Of a stretch of DNA of 64,000 nt, positions 35,566 to 47,035 are shown piece after piece. The notes below the pieces were generated by a model, which saw only the letters and a program-made list of their open reading frames with translations, was not told the DNA's origin and searched no databases. The DNA is from Pararge aegeria (taxonomy: Eukaryota; Arthropoda; Insecta; Lepidoptera; Nymphalidae): the NCBI RefSeq assembly GCF_905163445.1, contig NC_053183.1, positions 10,106,001-10,170,000 of the forward strand, written 5' to 3'. The position numbers and the translations under genes were made by a program. Position 1 is the stretch's first letter, and each line of letters begins with the position of its first letter.

Positions 35566-37285
35566 TGTGCAAGTTATTATTTTCTTGCTATAGTTATATA
35601 GCATTCAACAATTTATAATTAATTTATTAACAAGTAATTATTGTCTCTATTTGCTGAATTACAACGATAAAAACCGCGAGCTGGGTCAGATTAAATGAAT
35701 AAGTCATTGGTTTTCTATAGTAAAATGAAGTAAAACGTCCATTTACGTTTAAAAAAATTATATATGTTTTCAATTGCGTTTAATTTATATAAGTAATGAT
35801 ACCTTAATATTTTTTCATGTTCTGTACCTACGTAGGTATTTGGAGACTAATTTCCGCATCGAAGTATCGTTGAAGGACGCACGCAGACCAATAATAATTA
35901 ATTGTTAGAATCTAATTTCGTCCATTGAAAATCATTATTTGATTTAATTTACTGATACGTACTTATTAAGAGCGTAACATGACCGGGTTTGATTTCAGAA
36001 CGTGCTACACAGCCGCTCTGGGCACTTTTTCCCTCCCACTTTTAGTGGCTATCTTTAGTTGCCTTACTAAATTAAAACATAACCAAAGAAAACAGTAAAC
36101 TCTACATACACAGTATTTTTAATTTGATCCCAAGGTTTAAGACAGAAATGAAAACTAAAAAAATTTGAATAACTGTTAACCGGCGATAAATTCTTTGTTT
36201 TTGTCATTTTCTTTTACTACATAAATACATAGATATATTAAGTACTCATACTGCACTGTAATTTATCAATTCAATATATTACAATCAAAAACAGATTAAA
36301 ACAATGTAAACAATGTACAGACAAAATAACCTTTTCAAGCGGTCATCACAACTTCCTGCAATGTCAGAATGTCGATGACGCGGAATCACAAGATTTAAGC
36401 CATCCGAATATCAAAGACCTATAAGTGTTCATATGCGCACACATGGACACAAGCCGTTATACTTCGCATCGAAAGTCAGGCACAATACACAACACGTGCG
36501 TGTCGAGGTAAACGGTGACGCGAACACATAAGTTTTCACGCGAACTCTAAACGCTTTATGTGGCTTAAGTTTTCACTTCAATAACTAAGAAAACCTTACT
36601 TCACGTTATAAGTAATTTTGTAATTTTTTTTGTCGAGAAATTTTACTTAATCAGATGCAGCGGATAACAAGTTGGACAGAAATTTGGTCAAGAATAGCAA
36701 ATCTCTAGAATAGTTGTTAGATTCTCATTTTTGAATAATCAGCATTATTTATACACAGTCTTTATATATATTTTATGGTTATCACGCTATTTATTTGTAT
36801 GCTCTTTGTGATAATAACATATTTTCAACCGGTAATAAATAACTTGATACAATTTTAGATTGGTTTTTTATATAAAAGTTTATATATTATATATGACCCA
36901 AAAATAAGATAAACTATACGTTCGAAAAACAAGCATACCCGTATTATTTGCGAATAAGTAGCTATATTCCGTTACATATATAATAATTAAATTTCATGCT
37001 AATTTCCAGGAATTAATTTCCGGTAAAAAATATCTTCTATCTGGAGCCAAGATTCCAATAAGTTTTACTTATAGAAATATAAAACGCAAATGTTTTTTTA
37101 TATGTACGTTGATCATAGCTTTCACTTGCACTCTATCATAGAATATTTTTTTAAACCAGTTCTTAATTCGACTAGTTGGGATGTTATGATAATAATACCT
37201 ACTTCTACATCTTTTTTTACATCCATAAATATGATAGAGTTAGAGATTTAACGAAAATAATGAAAGTATAAATTTTTTTTTCGTG
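35566..37285. other. Intergenic sequence, no gene recognised
   Basis: A somewhat GC-richer block at about 36340-36560 (for example ACACGTGCGTGTCGAGGTAA) has no open frame of note. A possible tRNA-like scrap (GACCGGGTTTGATTTCAGAA) is at about 35981-36000. Confidence 0.35.
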
Positions 37286-37287
37286 AC

Positions 37288-37525
37288 AAAATTCGCCACG
37301 AGGAAATTCGTAGTAGAACTAAAGTCACCGACTCAAAGGATAAGCAATTAAAGTGGCAGTGGGATTTCTTCAGCCCGCTGGACATCTGTCCCACTCCTTA
37401 AAAAGGTGGCTGGAAGCGGCTGAATGAGAAAGGCGGAGGACCGTGTGTGGTGGCATACCATGACTGTCTTAGAAAGGCCTTTGTTTATCAGTGGACGCTT
37501 GTGAGCTGTTAATGATGGTGATGAC
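37288..37525 (+). pseudogene. RTE-like LINE, C-terminal coding remnant with GATGAT-type tail
   Basis: From 37291 one frame reads IRHEEIRSRTKVTD then LKWQWDF, followed by a stop. A second stretch downstream reads GGWKRLNEKG, then VVAYHDCLRKAFVYQWTLVS and a cysteine before a stop ending at 37512. The pair R-T-K-V-T-D...L-K-W-Q-W and ...QWT at the end is the typical C-terminus of the endonuclease-reverse transcriptase proteins of an abundant lepidopteran LINE group, which I place in or near RTE. The part between is deleted or frameshifted, so the copy is dead. It ends in the short simple repeat GATGGTGATGAC. Confidence 0.7.
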
Positions 37526-37544
37526 TAACAAAAATGTGTTTTTT

Positions 37545-37805
37545 TATATTAATAGCGGGCAAACGAGCAAGTGGGTCACCTGATGATAAGTGATCACCGC
37601 CGCCCATAAACATCTGCAGCACCAGAAGAGCCACCGATGCGTTGCCAGCTTTTAAGGAATTTGTTTATCCGCCTCTTGAATAACCCTAAATTGTATTTTT
37701 GTGGAAACACATCAGATGGGAGATTGTTTCATACTTTGCAAGTGCGCGGTAGAAATGATCTGGTATTTCGAACAGTAGAAGAAGTAATGGTATTGAGAAA
37801 TGTTG
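37545..37805 (-). pseudogene. Jockey/CR1-like LINE, C-terminal coding remnant and 3' UTR
   Basis: On the minus strand from about 37780 the frame reads TVRNTRSFLPRTCKV, a TGA stop, then NNLPSDVFPQKYNLGLFKRR and INKFLKSWQRIG, ending at a stop near 37600. The pattern SFLPRT..(V/L)WN.LP..VFP..YN...FK(R/K) is the conserved end of the reverse transcriptase ORF of jockey/CR1-type elements. The tryptophan before NNLP has become a stop. The 3' UTR contains TGATCACTTATCATCAGGTG. It lies 20 bp from the RTE-like tail on the other strand, so the two LINEs are tail to tail. Confidence 0.7.
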
Positions 37806-38250
37806 GGTAACTGTCGAACTTCTAATTTGTGGTAATTAATAACCTACTTATCCGAATTATTAAGTAATATTTACCTAAGTTTAAAAATTATTACCTATTG
37901 AAATATAAAAACCAAAATTAGTAGAAAGTGTTTTTTCTTAATTTGAATCAAAATAAGCGTTTCTACGAAAGGTTATTATTATTCAAGTAAGATTGAAATA
38001 CATTTGTGTTCCATTATTATATTAAAAAAATTACATGGGCAAAATCTGCACAAACATTAATTATATTTTCAAAATTATAATTGGATGGCGAATTTTTATG
38101 TATATGGAGGCCAAATCAGTATTTACTCGTCTATGTCTGTTTGTAATAAATTTCAAGAACTCCAGTTTGCTGTATAATTTCTCTTTGCTCTGTGAATGAG
38201 CGATATTCCATACTAACGTGAAGACCTCTCCTGTCGAGAGGATTTAACCA
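37806..38250. other. AT-rich intergenic sequence
   Basis: No gene or recognised repeat. Confidence 0.4.
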
Positions 38251-38261
38251 TAATTACCACG

Positions 38262-38480
38262 CAGTGGCGTGCATAGAGGGTATGCACAGGGTATGCAAAT
38301 AATATAAAATGAAGAAAATCTCTCGTACGAGTTATAAAAAAACTTAAGGTTAGGCATTGTAAGAGTTATAAAAAACCTACCCTTAAGTATTTAAAAAAAA
38401 ATCTCCAGTACGAGTACTGGAGATTTTTTTCATTTAATATCAAATGCATACCCTGTGCATACCCCCTATGTACGCCACTG
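38262..38480. mobile_element. hAT-type MITE (family D), copy 2, 8-bp TSD
   Basis: The element begins CAGTGGCGTGCATAGAGGGT and ends CCTATGTACGCCACTG, with the same foldback layout as the 19.0-kb copy (GAGTTATAAAAAAACTTAAGG near the centre). It has an extra internal palindrome, AATCTCCAGTACGAGTACTG, at about 38400-38425. It is flanked by a perfect 8-bp repeat, TTACCACG, at 38254-38261 and 38481-38488. There is no transposase. Confidence 0.9.
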
Positions 38481-38489
38481 TTACCACGC

Positions 38490-39755
38490 TGGGCAGACGG
38501 GTTTGTGATGGAAGGAGCATTTTTTTTAAAATAAACATAATATTTATGATAGACCCTCTGCCGTATGCGCAATACTCGCGATTGTGAACAATTCGCAGGG
38601 TTAGCTAATTTTAGACAAATGGTAGATATAACTTACTGGTACGTCATAACTCATATATGATAATATATCTGTTTGCTGTAGTAATATTAAAAATAGCACA
38701 AAATTTCTACTAATTAATTTAGCATAATCATAAACCATAACGATAAACAATTTAATATTTTCTAATCCTTTGATGTATGAATGTGTCTGTGCTTATGTAT
38801 CCACTTTAATGATATGAGAGCCATGGCTTTTGATTGCTCTTCTTGATAGAAAATGTTGAACTTTAAAAAATCTGATATAAATACAGTAAAATTCCTTATA
38901 TTAAACAAATGGAAGCGTTTTGACTAAATTTTGTGTTATATAGGTCATGCCATTAAAATAATAGAATACATGTGTTAGAAAGCGTTTCATAAGCGCTTCC
39001 GAACGAGTAGATACCTAGTAAAAAAACAATTATCCTATAGACACTAAGTATAAAATGTAGTTGTACCGAATACATGTTAATTTGTTGCGGAATCCGAGAG
39101 CAATAACCGACTGCGGTGCTAGCGGTATTCGACGGTTTCTTTGCCTCTAATATTCGACAAAAACAACCGAACGTTGTATGTGTGTGCGTACGCATGCCCA
39201 AAAAATGTCTGCGCATGGCTTTGAGCACATTTCGACATATAAAGCTAATGTGGATATTAGTCACGCCCCGAGCAAAACCACATTTTTAACAAATATGAGG
39301 TTTTATGTTCTAGATTAAATATATTTAATATTCATATTTTAGTATCTTAATCTTGTAAAATATTTTCGATTAATTTGTGTTTATGTTAGCTAGTGAAACT
39401 GGTAAGCTAATTAGATAATGCAGCCACCATACCACAACACGCTATTAACATATTCTAGTTTCAATAAAGCTGAATGAAGAATTTAGCTGATTCTTTAACA
39501 TTAAGATCATATTATTAGCTCAAAAAGCTGCTTAACACCAAATAATAATTGTTACCATTTTTTAAACATCACTATTGAAGCAACTATTCGAAAATTTTAA
39601 TTATTGGATAGAAGCAGGCATTACTTTGCGGAATTCCATGATATAAAGCAGAATCTGTGTGGTGTAATTTCTTAAATCCTTGTACTCCACCATGCTGGCC
39701 TATTGCAGATCGGTAGACTTAACACCCCTTTTGAGAACATGATTTTTATTATATT
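38490..39755. other. Intergenic sequence, no gene recognised
   Basis: A 103-codon minus frame (38953-39264) carries scattered Cys and a hydrophobic stretch near its C-terminus, but no recognisable family, promoter or splice signal. I do not call it a gene. Confidence 0.3.
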
Positions 39756-39759
39756 AAAT

Positions 39760-39785
39760 TATATATATATATATATATATATATA
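39760..39785. repeat. (AT)n microsatellite
   Basis: An uninterrupted run of AT dinucleotides. Confidence 0.95.
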
Positions 39786-39834
39786 CAGATTTCTTCGAAA
39801 TGTTATAATATGACATTTTGAATTTTATAAATAT

Positions 39835-39962
39835 TTTGGTTGTTTAATCACTTAACTCGGAAAAGTTGAAGGTGTTTGGCTTGGGATCAAACTCACTCCC
39901 CAAAACTCCCAAAAGGGAAGACGAAGTCTTGCCAACTGAGCTATCACCGCTCGCCGTCCTAA
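39835..39962 (-). mobile_element. Family B SINE-like repeat, copy 4 (tRNA-like head)
   Basis: On the minus strand GGTGATAGCTCAGTTGGCAA (A-box region) is followed by GTGAGTTTGATCCCAAGCC (B-box region) and CAACTTTTCCGAGTTAAGTG, the start of the family B body. The rest of the body is missing. Confidence 0.6.
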
Positions 39963-39964
39963 GA

Positions 39965-42225
39965 CAAAATAACTTATATTTTATTTACTTCTAAAATTTT
40001 CAACTTAATTATTTACCAAATTGGGAGAAATTTATTATGACAGTAAATTTTCTTCCTGAACTTCCATGATTAGAAATAGGAAACTTTATGAACTAATTAA
40101 ACAAAACTCACTTTTAGCATTCTTATAATATATGTATGTATCTGTAAAATAAATTTTAACCCTTTAAATTAAGTTCAAAAGAAATGATAATAACGCAGAC
40201 TAGTGTCCGAAGATAAATTTCAATGGTAATATTTCAAAGTGAAACTTTATGCCCAACATTCATTTTAGCTTTCCTTAAAACTTTAATCATAATAAAGTCA
40301 TATAAGACCTCTAGACTGAAATGAGTAATTACTTATTAAAATATTAATGACACGTTGACAGTCGATGGCGAAGCAAATCGTTTTTATTATATCCTGTCTT
40401 TAAGTTTTTTCATAGGAAACACGATCCACTTCTTACTTCCTCCTAAATGTTCACTTGCTCAAATTGTTTCCGTCCTCTTTTCTCTTGGCTAGTGAAATTT
40501 ATTCATCTGAACGCTTTGATACGCATAAAACTTTTTTATAAATTTTATGTGCATAGAGTATATATAGACCAAAGAAATTATTTGTGATTTATGAAAGTTG
40601 ATGATATGATATTAGATATAATAATTGATCTCACAGTTCTGAATTACACAATTAAATTATAGGTGTGAAAGTAATTTATATGTTTGGAGGTGTGTTAATT
40701 AATCACTCATATGACAGTTTTCCATGCACACTTATCTTATTGGAAATTAACAAATAAGAAAATTTCAGCACAATTATTTAAGTCTGCTGGAAAACATAAT
40801 TCAAAGGATGAAGTTAAACAAAAAATAAATCAATAACGTACTTGTATTTCATACTAATATTTTATTTAAGTGGTGGTAAAGACACCTTAATGAAAAAATA
40901 GTAATAATTAATGAAAAGCTCGACGACTCCTAAAATGTATCAAGAATCGTAAGAATTGCAACGTAGCATACTGAAATCGAAACCATATCAGCATCTTAAG
41001 GGTTGAAGATCAGGATGATAAACATAAAAAAGTATTGCGGTATTATAGTTCCCCAAGGTTAAAGGTTATAATCATTGTTCTTACAAGGACGAACAATTTC
41101 TACGCAGGAGATCGTCTCACCTCGCTGCCCACCAACCTTCCGCCTAGCGCTAAGGGTCAAGGCGGTCGGTCATTTCACTCCAATTGATCTATTACCAATT
41201 ACACTTTTTAGACACCGCTAAAAAGTTTTACTTACTGGAAAATTTTCTGTGCATTTGTTCAAAGATCATTGAACAAGACTGCGATTATTCTTAGACGTTT
41301 CAACCAATTGGATAGGGTTAATCCGGTTTTTTTTTTTATTTCTGCTAATACTAATACTTTTACTGATAGAATTACTAATATTATAAAATTTGTTAGTAGT
41401 GCTTGTAATTCTTTTAAGCAGCAGCTTTTGCATTTATAAAATAGAAGTAGGAATACAGTAAATATACAGCATACTAGAACAGTACACACGGGCGACCCAA
41501 TAGAAACGATACACCTTTAATTAACATTTAAAGAATTGTTTTTTAACAAGTTATAACTGCAAAAAAAAAATCAGTTAACTATTAATTCAATCAATCTATT
41601 AATTTTACTACGCAATAAATATTAAAATGCTCGAATCTAGTATATTTAATGTAGTTGTTATTAAATATAATAATTGATTAAAATTATTAAACGGGAAGTT
41701 CACATGAAAAACTAGTAGCAATTTAGTATCTACATCGACTTATCACTAGTCAGAAGTACGTATTTTATGGCAACTTTAAGAGTATCAATGAGGTGAGGAC
41801 CGTGGGACAGACTTAAGTCTTTGTGTAAAGTTACGTAAACTGTTGCCCACCTAGGGATGTAAAGGTGAAAAAACAAAGCAAATTATTCCATATTAATTTT
41901 TTATTCAAATAATTATAATACAGCCAGAAAATAACGCAATTTAATCTATTTGATTATATTTGGTAATTTATTAAATATGAAGTTAAATTTCGATTAAATA
42001 TAATATGATATAAAGTCTTTTCTGCACGTAACTCGTAAGTAGGTTGTTTGCATGTTTTTAAGCTGTGCTTGCATAGTGTTAGATCACATGTATGTACCTT
42101 TTTTACCAGCTATATCTACTAATTTAAAACTTATCCAAATTATGTGCAAGGTACGCGTACTTCGGTTGATCCATAAAATTGTAAAAATTGTAATAGAAAG
42201 AATATGATAAAATTAATAGCATGGT
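39965..42225. other. Intergenic sequence, no gene recognised
   Basis: A GC-richer patch at about 41100-41170 (CACCTCGCTGCCCACCAACC) has no open frame of note. A 76-codon minus frame at 41259-41489 is unrecognised. Confidence 0.35.
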
Positions 42226-42227
42226 AA

Positions 42228-42530
42228 AAATCTGATCCCTGATATTTTAGTTAGCATGTTTGTCTACGTTTGAATCTCCATTTGGTTCAGTCGGGTTTTT
42301 CTGTTAAGCAATTTACTGTAACACCCTGGAATTAGGAATTAGCTCTCTCCATCCCCATGGCTCGGAAAGCCAGTTAAGCCGTTGGTTGTGATTAAAATAG
42401 TCGTGGTTATCTCTTAAATGGGATCTTAAGTTCGCCAATACTCGTTGGGGCTGCGTGGTGGTTTTGTGTTTAGCTATAGATCCTAGTTTTCTATGTGAGA
42501 GAAGGCATGTAACCATTGCTCCAAATAGGA
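42228..42530 (+). mobile_element. SINE-like repeat related to the 12.0-kb fragment
   Basis: It contains CATGGCTCGGAAAGCCAGTT, AAGCCGTTGGTTG and CGTTGGGGCTGCGTGGTGG, with a degenerate tRNA-like start near 42260-42300 (GTTTGAATCTCC). The resemblance to 12085-12150 is limited to the central block, so the relation is tentative. Confidence 0.45.
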
Positions 42531-43640
42531 CATTAATAGGCGGATCATGATAATCGTATCAAAAATCGATATTTAAAATTATTATAAGTCTCTTTGGCAA
42601 CCTTAGGTCCTCCGCATCGGTTCATGCTCGTAAGGTAATAGATATTATTGCACGGCATGAACAATGCAAACTACGCCCTGCACCGCGCCCGCCGACTTTA
42701 ATGGCATCTTTCTACGCCAAAGGCAAATTCTTGGTAATGCTGAAATGCACAATACTGCGTGTTAGATAATAATCCATGTGTCACGATTGATTCTGTGGTT
42801 TTCATTAGGTTTCAATGTATCACCTTACACAAGTACATAGATTAGTTAAAAGGCACGAAAATATTTAAAAATACGCTATCCCAATGGGGCATATCTTAAA
42901 AGCACGGTATTTAACACCCTTGTGATATTTCGACTCTGGATTAAAATGCTTATCTTTTAGGGTTTAATCACCAAACCTTTGAACAAGTTCTTGTAACACC
43001 TCAATAACAAAAAATATCATGTAAGGTATACTATATGGTTTATAACGGAACTACGATATAAACCTTACTTTACTCATTAATTATATTTACAAGTAATTAA
43101 AAGTAAGAAGTCGCTAGTAACGTTACTTACAATTTATACGTCGAAATCACAAAGGTTGTTAATTTTATTAATGCATATTAGTTTGAAGGAATATAACAAT
43201 TCAAGCAAAACTAATGTAATCCTTCCCCAAGAAATTAGCTTTACGTTTATAGTAGAAATAGAAACAATAGTCCAGCGGGTCAGATGGTCAGACGTGATCT
43301 TAGTTTTCATAAAATAATCTAGCAGGATTTCTACCGTTGAGGCTTATTTACTATTATAGTAACAATACCAACACTTTATCACTGTTGGGTATAGGATAAT
43401 ATGTTTGCTAATCTTTGTTTGTTAATCTATCCATACTTAGATTAGAAATGCGAAAGTGATTTTCTTTGTTTATTTGTTAATAATCTTTAGTTTCATAACT
43501 GCACTGATTTAGGCGAAATAAAATATAGGATTCTTTTTATTCCGGAAAATCACCGGAATAAAGATAAAAAAATAGGCTTTGTTACCTAAGCACGGTTGGA
43601 AAGCCAAAACAATCTGGGCGAAATTTTGCATATACAGAGG
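42531..43640. other. Intergenic sequence, no gene recognised
   Basis: A short GC-richer patch at about 42655-42725 (GCCCTGCACCGCGCCCGCCG) sits alone with no recognised frame. Confidence 0.35.
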
Positions 43641-43659
43641 TCAGAAGTCGGGCGCCTTT

Positions 43660-43885
43660 GATCACAATCTAACCAAGTGGTAAGTGACGATGCTCGCTAA
43701 GATAATAGTGGCCTGACCTGTAAGATATTCAGCAGTTATATTAAACCCATACCCCTCTTCGGTTTTTATTCGGCGTCGTACTGGAACGCCAACACTGTTG
43801 GTGGTAACTAGCCACGGCCAAAACCTCACCACCGGCCACCAGAAATTTGTATTATTTGTTATTGATAGCCGGCCGCTCACCGGTC
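43660..43885 (-). mobile_element. Family A SINE-like repeat, copy 3
   Basis: It contains ACTGGAACGCCAACACTGTT, TGGTGGTAACTAGCCACGGC and CAAAACCTCACCACCGGCCA, the same block order as the copies at 3373 and 50681. Its left part (CCAAGTGGTAAGTGACGATG) extends the family further than the other copies. The tRNA-like head is degraded. A 93-codon minus frame here is a shadow. Confidence 0.55.
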
Positions 43886-44103
43886 CAGTGGTATAAACAT
43901 TCTGCTGTATAAACATCTCATTTATAAACAAAGATTTTAGCAATGCTACTTTTAGAAACGGATACTCCTACTAATTAAATACCTACCAATTTAATTTAGT
44001 TTAAACACTTATGTGCAACACTGTTAGAATAGTATTGCATAGCAGCTCGTGTTATATTCAATTTTAAAATAAACCATGAATTTTAATTTGTTCTTTAGAA
44101 ATA

Positions 44104-44160
44104 ATTATTAGAATTAGAATTTAGTATGAATTATATATACTAAATTCTAATTCTAATAAT
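44104..44160. repeat. Perfect 23-bp hairpin with 11-nt loop
   Basis: Bases 44104-44126 and 44138-44160 are exact reverse complements (core GAATTAGAATTTAGTA against TACTAAATTCTAATTC). No flanking duplication was noticed. Confidence 0.9.
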
Positions 44161-44559
44161 GGCTTGCGAGTAATTTAATAATGAGCCATCAGACTAAGCC
44201 TGATCTATTAAGTGAACTAGTAGGTAGGATTTCAATTAACAAGTGGTTATTGTCCAACGAATATACAAGATAATATCTAGAAAGTGATTCGAAAACAGCT
44301 ATGGAGAGTTAAAGAATTTCTTTCTCGGGTCAATATTATACGTAAAATTATTTTAGAAAAATCTAGCCAAACCCAAAGAGTATTTTTTTCATATTAAATG
44401 TAATATTTTAAAGTCTTTAATTAACCTAATTTTAGTAAAAATGTGAATTATTATGTTCCCGAGCTAAAAGTATCCTTTGTTATGTCTATCTCGAGAATGA
44501 GCGCGAATATTAAATGTAAGGCGCGATATGCGCTATGCGTAAAATAAATATATAAAAGC

Positions 44560-44735
44560 TTGTATGTCGTACATATGTAACAAGATTTTTTTTTAAACCA
44601 GCGGGAACTGTCTCCGCGGTTTTTTGTCAGATATAGGCCATGAACTGTGTACTATTTGAGCCGATCATAGGTTAAAAACACAGAAATAAATAAATATACA
44701 AACAGGCACTTCTTCGCATTTATAATATCAGTATT
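44560..44735 (-). mobile_element. Helitron-like fragment with 5' end
   Basis: The right end reads CTTCTTCGCATTTATAATAT then CAG, the reverse complement of the family's 5' end. AAACCAGCGGGAACTGTCTC is internal. The 3' end was not found. Confidence 0.5.
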
Positions 44736-44776
44736 TGGATTAGTATGGCTTTAGAAAAATAAATTAAAGTATATAA

Positions 44777-45003
44777 TTGAAGATCCGGAAAGGCAGATTT
44801 GCATATTTCATCCCGGGAACCAGAATTAGAAAAATAAATAAAAAAACCTCAGATAACTTTCGATCTTTGTCTTGCCTTGGTAATGTTATAAATGCTTTGT
44901 GTCTATGTACTTTTTTGACGCAACTCATCGACATAATATAGTTTTTACATATAATTAAACATCCGGAGAGGCCCATATGCATATGTTATCCCGGGAAACC
45001 CAA
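44777..45003. repeat. Direct repeat pair, ~50 bp, 177 bp apart
   Basis: GATCCGGAAAGGCAGATTTG with CATCCCGGGAACC (44777-44826) recurs as CATCCGGAGAGGCCCATATG with TATCCCGGGAAACC (44954-45003). Both look like segments of Helitron-like internal sequence, suggesting two overlapping insertions. Confidence 0.6.
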
Positions 45004-45009
45004 GGAGTC

Positions 45010-46200
45010 CTCCGGGGTTTTTCCATCCTAGTATACGTGGGCAAAATCATAGAGTAATTTACTGATGCAACCGCATTGAAGAATCACTTGAAGTGTCTTT
45101 TAAGATTAGCTTCAAGTTAGCCTTTGTCAACACAGAAAATAGAATCAATTTACTACAAAGACCGGAGATAACTGACCTGTAGGCGGAGTTAAATGCTTCG
45201 ATGACTTGAAGTTAGCTATTAGCTGAGTAGGCAACTGTTGCATATTAATGCATCTGCTCCACATCGGTCTCAGGCATTTTTATTATTATTATAAACGCAA
45301 TATTACTATGTGGAAGTAATAAACTAAATATTAAATACTTAATACGCGGATAATTTATCACTACGCTGCGTCATCGTTCAGCCGTTGTTAGGTGACATTT
45401 ACAGGCAGTTATGTGATATTTTTAAAATATAAATATTAAATTCCAAACGTGTAATACGTTCTTGACATTGTGAGGGTGTAACATTCAAACAATTCTTATT
45501 TCAACTATGTTTAAGAACTTTGAGCAAAACGTGGGAAGAAAAGACTTCAACGAGCGCTGATTCGTCAAAACACTTATGAAATATATAAAAGTCATCCACT
45601 AATAATTTGAATTAGCTTAAAATTGAGTGTATTATATATAAAAGTTTACTAAGTAGGAAATTAACAACGGATTATCTGGTTTTTATAACGTAAGGCGTAA
45701 TCAGTTACAAAAAGTGTCTTTGTTAAGTCGATTTTCCGAATCCATTTACGGTAAAAAATAATTAGATATCAATTTAAAGGAGCCATGAATAATTTCCTTT
45801 AGTTCTTTCGCTGCAAGTAGGTATCATAATCAGGTAAGTACGTTTGTCATAATCATGAAATTAAAGTTTTTTTTTGTCATTTCTAGAATTTAATGTACTT
45901 GTAGTAGGAAGGTATATTATATTAATTACAGTCGATAGTGACAATAGAGACGACCCAAATAAAGGAGATTTGGTGTGGACACATTCCTTAATTCATTTTC
46001 ATAATGCCCCGACCGAGGTTACTAAAGCGTGCAGTAATTTTCAGGATAGAGAGCCTGCACGAATACCAAACATTTTGTACACGAACGATTCAGAGCCATT
46101 TGGACCAGCGCCCATTTAAGTCAAGGTATATTTGTAAAATTAATATAACATAGTCTGACACAGGCCCTAACATTATATACTCTCAAATTCCATCATCATA
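45010..46200. other. Intergenic sequence, no gene recognised
   Basis: An 81-codon + frame (45874-46119) opens on a TTG-type start and is more hydrophilic than most chance frames here, but I recognise no domain or splice context. Confidence 0.3.
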
Positions 46201-46208
46201 TTACTTAA

Positions 46209-46211
<3 letters not shown>

Positions 46212-46255
<44 letters not shown>
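46212..46255. repeat. (TA)n microsatellite
   Basis: A run of TA dinucleotides with one interruption near 46244. Confidence 0.95.
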
Positions 46256-46395
46256 AATTAATTGCTGTCCGTTAGTCCTACTAAAACTCGAGAACGGCGA
46301 GTGATTTGACTAATTTAGGTTTTGAAATATTTGTGAAAGTCTGGGCAAGGTTTAAGGTGCTCTTCGATAAGTGTGTTTTTTCACCTAGCTCCTAG

Positions 46396-46725
46396 CTAAA
46401 TATAATTTGGCGCGATATTGATGAAAAGTTCAACGGGTTCCTGGTTGGTATAAAACACAATTAGACCGGTCGTATACAGGACGACGTCTGCCAAGTCTGC
46501 TTGTGTAAATAGTTCCAAAGGTTTTGTACAGAACATAAAAAATCCTAGATCGCTTCTGACGATCTTATGCATCATGAAATTATGGAGAGTTTGATTGGCA
46601 ATGAAATACAAACGTATTATTGCGTTTTTTTTTGTTACAATTAATGCGCAATGTAAGTCTTGACAATTTAACACTACATCTATGAACTGGAACTTTGTTT
46701 TAACTTTTTTCCAATGGTTACTCAT
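46396..46725 (-). pseudogene. Probable Ty1/copia RNase H-region fragment
   Basis: A 109-codon minus frame whose second half reads SDLGFFMF, then LELFTQADLADVVLYTTGLI and VFYTNQEPVELF. This resembles the copia RNase H pattern (LG..., DADWAGD, STTG(Y/F)..., PV.W). The catalytic first Asp is Gln, the W-A-G-D block is shortened, and the usual SKKQ/SSTEAE continuation is absent after the stop at 46396. I infer a decayed copia fragment, with no LTRs identified. A chance match cannot be excluded. Confidence 0.35.
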
Positions 46726-46819
46726 TGACAGTTGCTCTCAGCTCTATACAACTGAAGTCGCATTTCAAATTTACATATTTATTATTTACATAACATTCTT
46801 TTAATATCATTATTAGAAG

Positions 46820-46972
46820 CAATACGTTCAAACCCCACCTATACCTTTCAGACTTTTTCACTTGGAGAACTCTAATCAGGTTACCTCACGATGATTAACT
46901 TCACCGTTGAATCAAGTTATATTTAATTTGCCCGAAACGCACATAACTTTGAAAAGTTAGAGGTGAGTGATG
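46820..46972 (-). mobile_element. Family B SINE-like repeat, copy 5
   Basis: On the minus strand: CACCTCTAACTTTTCAAAGT, TATGTGCGTTTCGGGCAAAT, ATAACTTGATTCAACGGTGA, ATCATCGTGAGGTAACCTGA and GAGTTCTCCAAGTG match the family body. It joins directly to a family A fragment at 46975. Confidence 0.6.
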
Positions 46973-46974
46973 AG

Positions 46975-47035
46975 ATTGGTAGCCACGGCCAAAGCCTCCC
47001 ACCAGACCAGACCACTTCCGGGACCACTTAACTAG
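46975..47035 (-). mobile_element. Family A SINE-like repeat, copy 4 (fragment)
   Basis: GGTAGCCACGGCCAAAGCCT then CCCACCAGACCAGACCA match the family A middle. It is truncated at both ends and abuts a family B copy, giving a compound SINE. Confidence 0.55.

Noticed and set aside
38953..39264. 103-codon minus frame as a gene
   Set aside because: No recognisable motif or splice context. The hydrophobic stretch alone is not evidence.
43662..43943. 93-codon minus-strand protein
   Set aside because: It translates the family A repeat. The same sequence blocks recur at 3373, 46975 and 50681 without an open frame.
45874..46119. 81-codon + frame as an exon
   Set aside because: More hydrophilic than most chance frames, but no domain and no convincing acceptor/donor pair.
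46212..46255. TATA-box cluster or origin
   Set aside because: It is a plain TA microsatellite like those at 6447 and 39760.
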